This document shows, piece by piece, positions 2,662 to 5,539 of a DNA stretch of 5,539 nucleotides (within the stretch, counting starts at the first letter, position 1; every line of letters starts with the position of its first letter). Source of the stretch: Lamprobacter sp046541315. GTDB taxonomy: Bacteria > Pseudomonadota > Gammaproteobacteria > Chromatiales > Chromatiaceae. The stretch lies in contig NZ_JBKHDN010000182.1 of NCBI RefSeq assembly GCF_046541315.1, positions 1-5,539 on the forward strand, given 5' to 3'. The notes beneath the pieces were generated by a model. It made no database searches, had not been told where the DNA came from, and saw only the letters and a list, made by a program, of their open reading frames with translations. The position numbers and the translations under genes are program-made.

Positions 2662-5539
2662 CCATCCAAATACGCGCTCGTTCTCGTCGATGCCTCCGGC
2701 TATCTCTTTCGCGCCTATCACGCGTTGCCGAAGCTGACCAATTCCCAAGGCGAGGCCACCGGCGCGCTGATCGGCGTGCTCAACATGCTGCGCAAGCTCA
2801 TCGACGAGACCGCGCCGGCCTACATCGGCGTCGTCTTCGACGCGCCCGGCCCGACCTTCCGCGACGCGCTCTATCCCGACTACAAGGCCGGGCGCCCGCC
2901 GATGCCGGATGAATTGCGCGCGCAACTCGAGCCGCTCAAGGCGATCATCCAAGCGATGGGCCTGCCGCTGATCGAGATCCCCGAGGTCGAGGCCGACGAC
3001 GTGATCGGCACCCTCGCCACCCAGGCCGCCGCACAGGGACTCGACACCCTGATCTCGACCGGCGACAAGGACATGGCGCAGCTCGTCGACGAGCGCATCA
3101 CCCTGATCAACACCATGAGCGGCAGCGTCCTCGACCCCGAAGGCGTGCGGACCAAGTTCGGCGTGCCGCCGCAGCGCATCATCGACTATCTGAGCCTGAT
3201 GGGCGACAGCAGCGACAACATCCCCGGCGTGCCCAAGTGCGGCCCGAAGACCGCTGCCAAGTGGATCGAGCAATACGGCAGCCTCGATGGCGTGATCGGC
3301 CAGGCCGACGCGATCAAGGGCAAGGTCGGCGAACACCTGCGCGCGGCGCTCGACCAGCTCCCGCTCGCGCGCGCGCTGACGACGATCAAACGCGATGTCG
3401 AGCTGGACTTGGAACCGACTGATCTCAGCCCCGGCGAGCCCGACCGCGAAACCCTGCGCGCCTGGTACCAGCGGATCGAGTCCAAGCGCCTGCTGGCGAG
3501 CTTGAATGGCGGTGCCGGCGCCGCGCAGGAAGGGACCACCGGCGCAGCAAATGCTCAAGCGGGTGGCACAACGGGCGGCACAACGGGCGGCACAGCGGGC
3601 GGGCTGGAGGCAGGCCTGTCGGGAGACCCGCTTGGCGGCAACGGTCTGGGCAGCGCTGCAAGCGCCGATGGAAACGCGGCCGACCGGTCAGCGGCAGGCG
3701 AGCACGCGCCCGACAAGCCCCGGCAGCCCACGGCGGACTATCAAACCATCCTCACCCAGGCCGAATTCGACGCCTGGCTCGAGCGCCTGCGCCAAGCCGA
3801 GCTGATCGCCTTCGATACCGAAACGACGGCGCTCGACTACATGCGCGCCGAGATCGTCGGCGTCTCGGTCGCGGTCAGCCCGCATCAGGCCGCCTATATC
3901 CCGCTCGCCCACGACTATCCGGGCGCGCCGGAGCAGCTCGACCGCGATCAGGTCCTGAACGCCTTGAAGCCACTGCTCGAGGACCCCGAACGCCCCAAGC
4001 TGGGCCAAAACCTCAAATTCGACATGAGCGTCTGCGCCCGCGCCGGCATCGAGCTACAGGGCATCGCCCACGACAGCATGCTGCAGAGCTATGTGCTCGA
4101 CAGCACCGCGACCCGGCACGACATGGACTCATTGGCGAGGAAATACCTCGACGCAAACACCATCAGGTTCGAGACCATCGCCGGCAAGGGCGCCAAGCAG
4201 CTGACCTTCAATCAGATCCCGCTCGAAAGCGCGGCACCCTACGCGGCCGAGGATGCCGATCTTACCTTGCGGCTGCATCAGGCGCTCTGGCCGCGCATCC
4301 AGGCCCTGCCCGGCCTGACGCGCATCTACCGCGAGATCGAGCTGCCGCTGGTGCCGGTGCTCTCGCGCATCGAGCGCACCGGCGTGCGGGTCGATGTCGA
4401 GGAACTCGAGGCGCAGAGCCGCGATCTCGCCGAGCGCGCCGCCGACCTCGCCGAGCGCGCCTACGCCGAGGCCGGCAGCCGCTTCAACATGGGCTCGCCG
4501 AAGCAGATCGGCGCCATCCTCTTCGAGCAGCTCAGACTGCCGATCCTCGTCAAGACCCCGAAGGGCGTGCCCTCGACCTCCGAGGCGGTGCTCGAGAAGC
4601 TGGCCGAGGACGGCCACGAGCTGCCACGGCTGATCCTCGAGCACCGCGGTGTGACCAAGCTGCGCTCGACCTATACCGACAAGCTGCCGGCCATGGTCCA
4701 TCCCGAGACCGGCCGCGTGCATACCAGCTATCATCAGGCGGTCGCCGCGACCGGCCGGCTCTCCTCCAGCGACCCCAACCTGCAGAACATCCCGATCCGC
4801 AGCGAGGCCGGCCGGCGCATCCGCCGCGCCTTCGTGCCCGAGCCGGGCTACCGCATCCTCGCCGCCGACTATTCGCAGATCGAGCTGCGCATCATGGCGC
4901 ACCTCTCCGGCGACGAACGCCTGCTCGCCGCCTTCGCCGCCGGTCAGGACATCCACCGCGCCACCGCCGCCGAGATCCTCGGCCTCGCGCCCGAGGCGGT
5001 CAGCAGCGAGCAACGCCGCTCGGCCAAGGCGATCAACTTCGGCCTCATCTACGGCATGTCCGCATTCGGGCTCGCGCGCCAGCTCGGCATCGAGCGTCAG
5101 GAGGCGCAGGACTATGTCGACGCCTACTTCGCCCGTTATCCCGGCGTACGCGCCTTCATGGACCGGACCCGCGAGCAGGCGCGCCAGGATCGCTACGTCG
5201 AGACCCTGTTCGGTCGCCGGCTCTATCTGACCAATATCGGCCACAGCAACCATCAGCTGCGCAGCGCCGCCGAGCGCACCGCGATCAACGCGCCGATGCA
5301 GGGCACCGCGGCCGACATCATCAAGCGCGCGATGATCGCCGTCGACGCCTGGATTCGCCGCGAGCAGCCACCGCTGCGGATGATCATGCAGGTACACGAC
5401 GAGCTGGTGTTCGAGGTCGCCGAGGGGGCGACGGCATCGGCCGCGGAGCGGATCCGCGCGCTGATGCAGGACGCCGCCGAGCTGGCGGTGCCGCTGCTGG
5501 TCGAGGTCGGTATCGGCGACAACTGGGACGAGGCGCACT
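2659..5539 (+). CDS. polA: DNA polymerase I, complete except for the stop codon
   Basis: PolA fills gaps and replaces RNA primers during lagging-strand replication and excision repair. All three activities appear intact over 960 residues. The 5' nuclease (about 1-290) has VLVDASGYLFRAYHALP (8-24), VVFDAPG (58-64), EVEADDVIGTLA (109-120), STGDKD (133-138) and GDSSDNIPGVPK (182-193). The 3'-5' exonuclease (about 360-550) keeps D386 and E388 (FDTET), D455 (GQNLKFD), Y528 and D532 (YAAEDAD), so proofreading is expected. The polymerase has TGRLSSSDPNLQNIPIR (698-714), D737 and E742 (DYSQIE), the O helix with R786, K790, F794 and Y798, and H913/D914 (QVHDE). These sit 31 residues after the E. coli positions in the exonuclease and 32 in the polymerase, because the interdomain hinge (about 284-357) is longer. 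The sequence ends at ...NWDEAH plus one T, matching the E. coli C-terminus, so only the stop codon is missing. The gene overlaps rsmE by one base. Confidence 0.97.
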   Translation, partial: MPSKYALVLVDASGYLFRAYHALPKLTNSQGEATGALIGVLNMLRKLIDETAPAYIGVVFDAPGPTFRDALYPDYKAGRPPMPDELRAQLEPLKAIIQAMGLPLIEIPEVEADDVIGTLATQAAAQGLDTLISTGDKDMAQLVDERITLINTMSGSVLDPEGVRTKFGVPPQRIIDYLSLMGDSSDNIPGVPKCGPKTAAKWIEQYGSLDGVIGQADAIKGKVGEHLRAALDQLPLARALTTIKRDVELDLEPTDLSPGEPDRETLRAWYQRIESKRLLASLNGGAGAAQEGTTGAANAQAGGTTGGTTGGTAGGLEAGLSGDPLGGNGLGSAASADGNAADRSAAGEHAPDKPRQPTADYQTILTQAEFDAWLERLRQAELIAFDTETTALDYMRAEIVGVSVAVSPHQAAYIPLAHDYPGAPEQLDRDQVLNALKPLLEDPERPKLGQNLKFDMSVCARAGIELQGIAHDSMLQSYVLDSTATRHDMDSLARKYLDANTIRFETIAGKGAKQLTFNQIPLESAAPYAAEDADLTLRLHQALWPRIQALPGLTRIYREIELPLVPVLSRIERTGVRVDVEELEAQSRDLAERAADLAERAYAEAGSRFNMGSPKQIGAILFEQLRLPILVKTPKGVPSTSEAVLEKLAEDGHELPRLILEHRGVTKLRSTYTDKLPAMVHPETGRVHTSYHQAVAATGRLSSSDPNLQNIPIRSEAGRRIRRAFVPEPGYRILAADYSQIELRIMAHLSGDERLLAAFAAGQDIHRATAAEILGLAPEAVSSEQRRSAKAINFGLIYGMSAFGLARQLGIERQEAQDYVDAYFARYPGVRAFMDRTREQARQDRYVETLFGRRLYLTNIGHSNHQLRSAAERTAINAPMQGTAADIIKRAMIAVDAWIRREQPPLRMIMQVHDELVFEVAEGATASAAERIRALMQDAAELAVPLLVEVGIGDNWDEAH
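3562..3597 (+). repeat. 12-bp tandem repeat in the polA hinge
   Basis: Three in-frame copies of a 12-bp unit lie head to tail: GGTGGCACAACG (3562-3573), GGCGGCACAACG (3574-3585) and GGCGGCACAGCG (3586-3597). They encode Gly-Gly-Thr-Thr or Gly-Gly-Thr-Ala and lie in a Gly/Ala-rich linker between the 5' nuclease and Klenow parts of the polymerase. Changes in copy number would keep the frame. Confidence 0.85.

Noticed and set aside
2656..3558. Minus-strand reading frame of 300 codons
   Set aside because: It is antisense to the PolA 5' nuclease domain, whose active-site motifs are intact on the + strand.
4129..5538. Minus-strand reading frame of 469 codons
   Set aside because: It is the mirror of the polA polymerase domain, with a composition expected from antisense of GC-rich codons and no family motif.

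Overview
The window looks like chromosomal DNA from a sulfur-oxidising gammaproteobacterium, most plausibly a purple sulfur bacterium of the Chromatiales. Three things suggest this. The coding sequence is GC-rich. The polA product aligns with Escherichia coli DNA polymerase I with catalytic residues at a constant offset. The left part carries a DsrC/TusE-family protein and a secreted Gly/Tyr-rich protein that resembles sulfur-globule envelope proteins. The assignment rests on protein recognition by eye, not on a database search.

Left part (1-1132): two exported proteins are encoded in tandem on the + strand. The first is a Gly/Tyr/Pro-rich secreted protein with a Gly-Ser spacer and a short coiled coil. 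Its best-supported start is a TTG at 48. The second, 59 bp downstream, is a secreted DUF302-type protein with two cysteines. Small GC-rich hairpins lie between them.

Middle (1133-1688): a relatively AT-rich region of about 200 bp holds promoter-like elements, an inverted repeat and a hairpin that overlaps the ribosome binding site. It leads into a small DsrC/TusE-like gene. The protein keeps the DsrC core but has an unusual cysteine-rich C-terminus ending in Cys-x-x-Cys, and no cysteine sits exactly at the canonical CysA position. A hairpin follows its stop directly. No gene was found in the next 230 bp (1689-1918), which contain three hairpins and mark the boundary with the housekeeping part.

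Right part (1919-5539): rsmE (16S rRNA m3U1498 methyltransferase) overlaps polA (DNA polymerase I) by one base in a TAATG junction, so the two are probably translationally coupled. polA has intact 5' nuclease, 3'-5' exonuclease and polymerase active sites. Its hinge between the nuclease and Klenow parts is long, low in complexity and contains a 12-bp tandem repeat. The window ends one base into what is almost certainly the polA stop codon.

The three left-hand genes may form a sulfur-related neighbourhood: two periplasmic or globule-associated proteins and one cytoplasmic sulfur-carrier-like or regulatory protein. That functional link is inference from families and proximity. All genes are on the + strand. 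No RNA gene, CRISPR array, insertion sequence or phage gene was seen.
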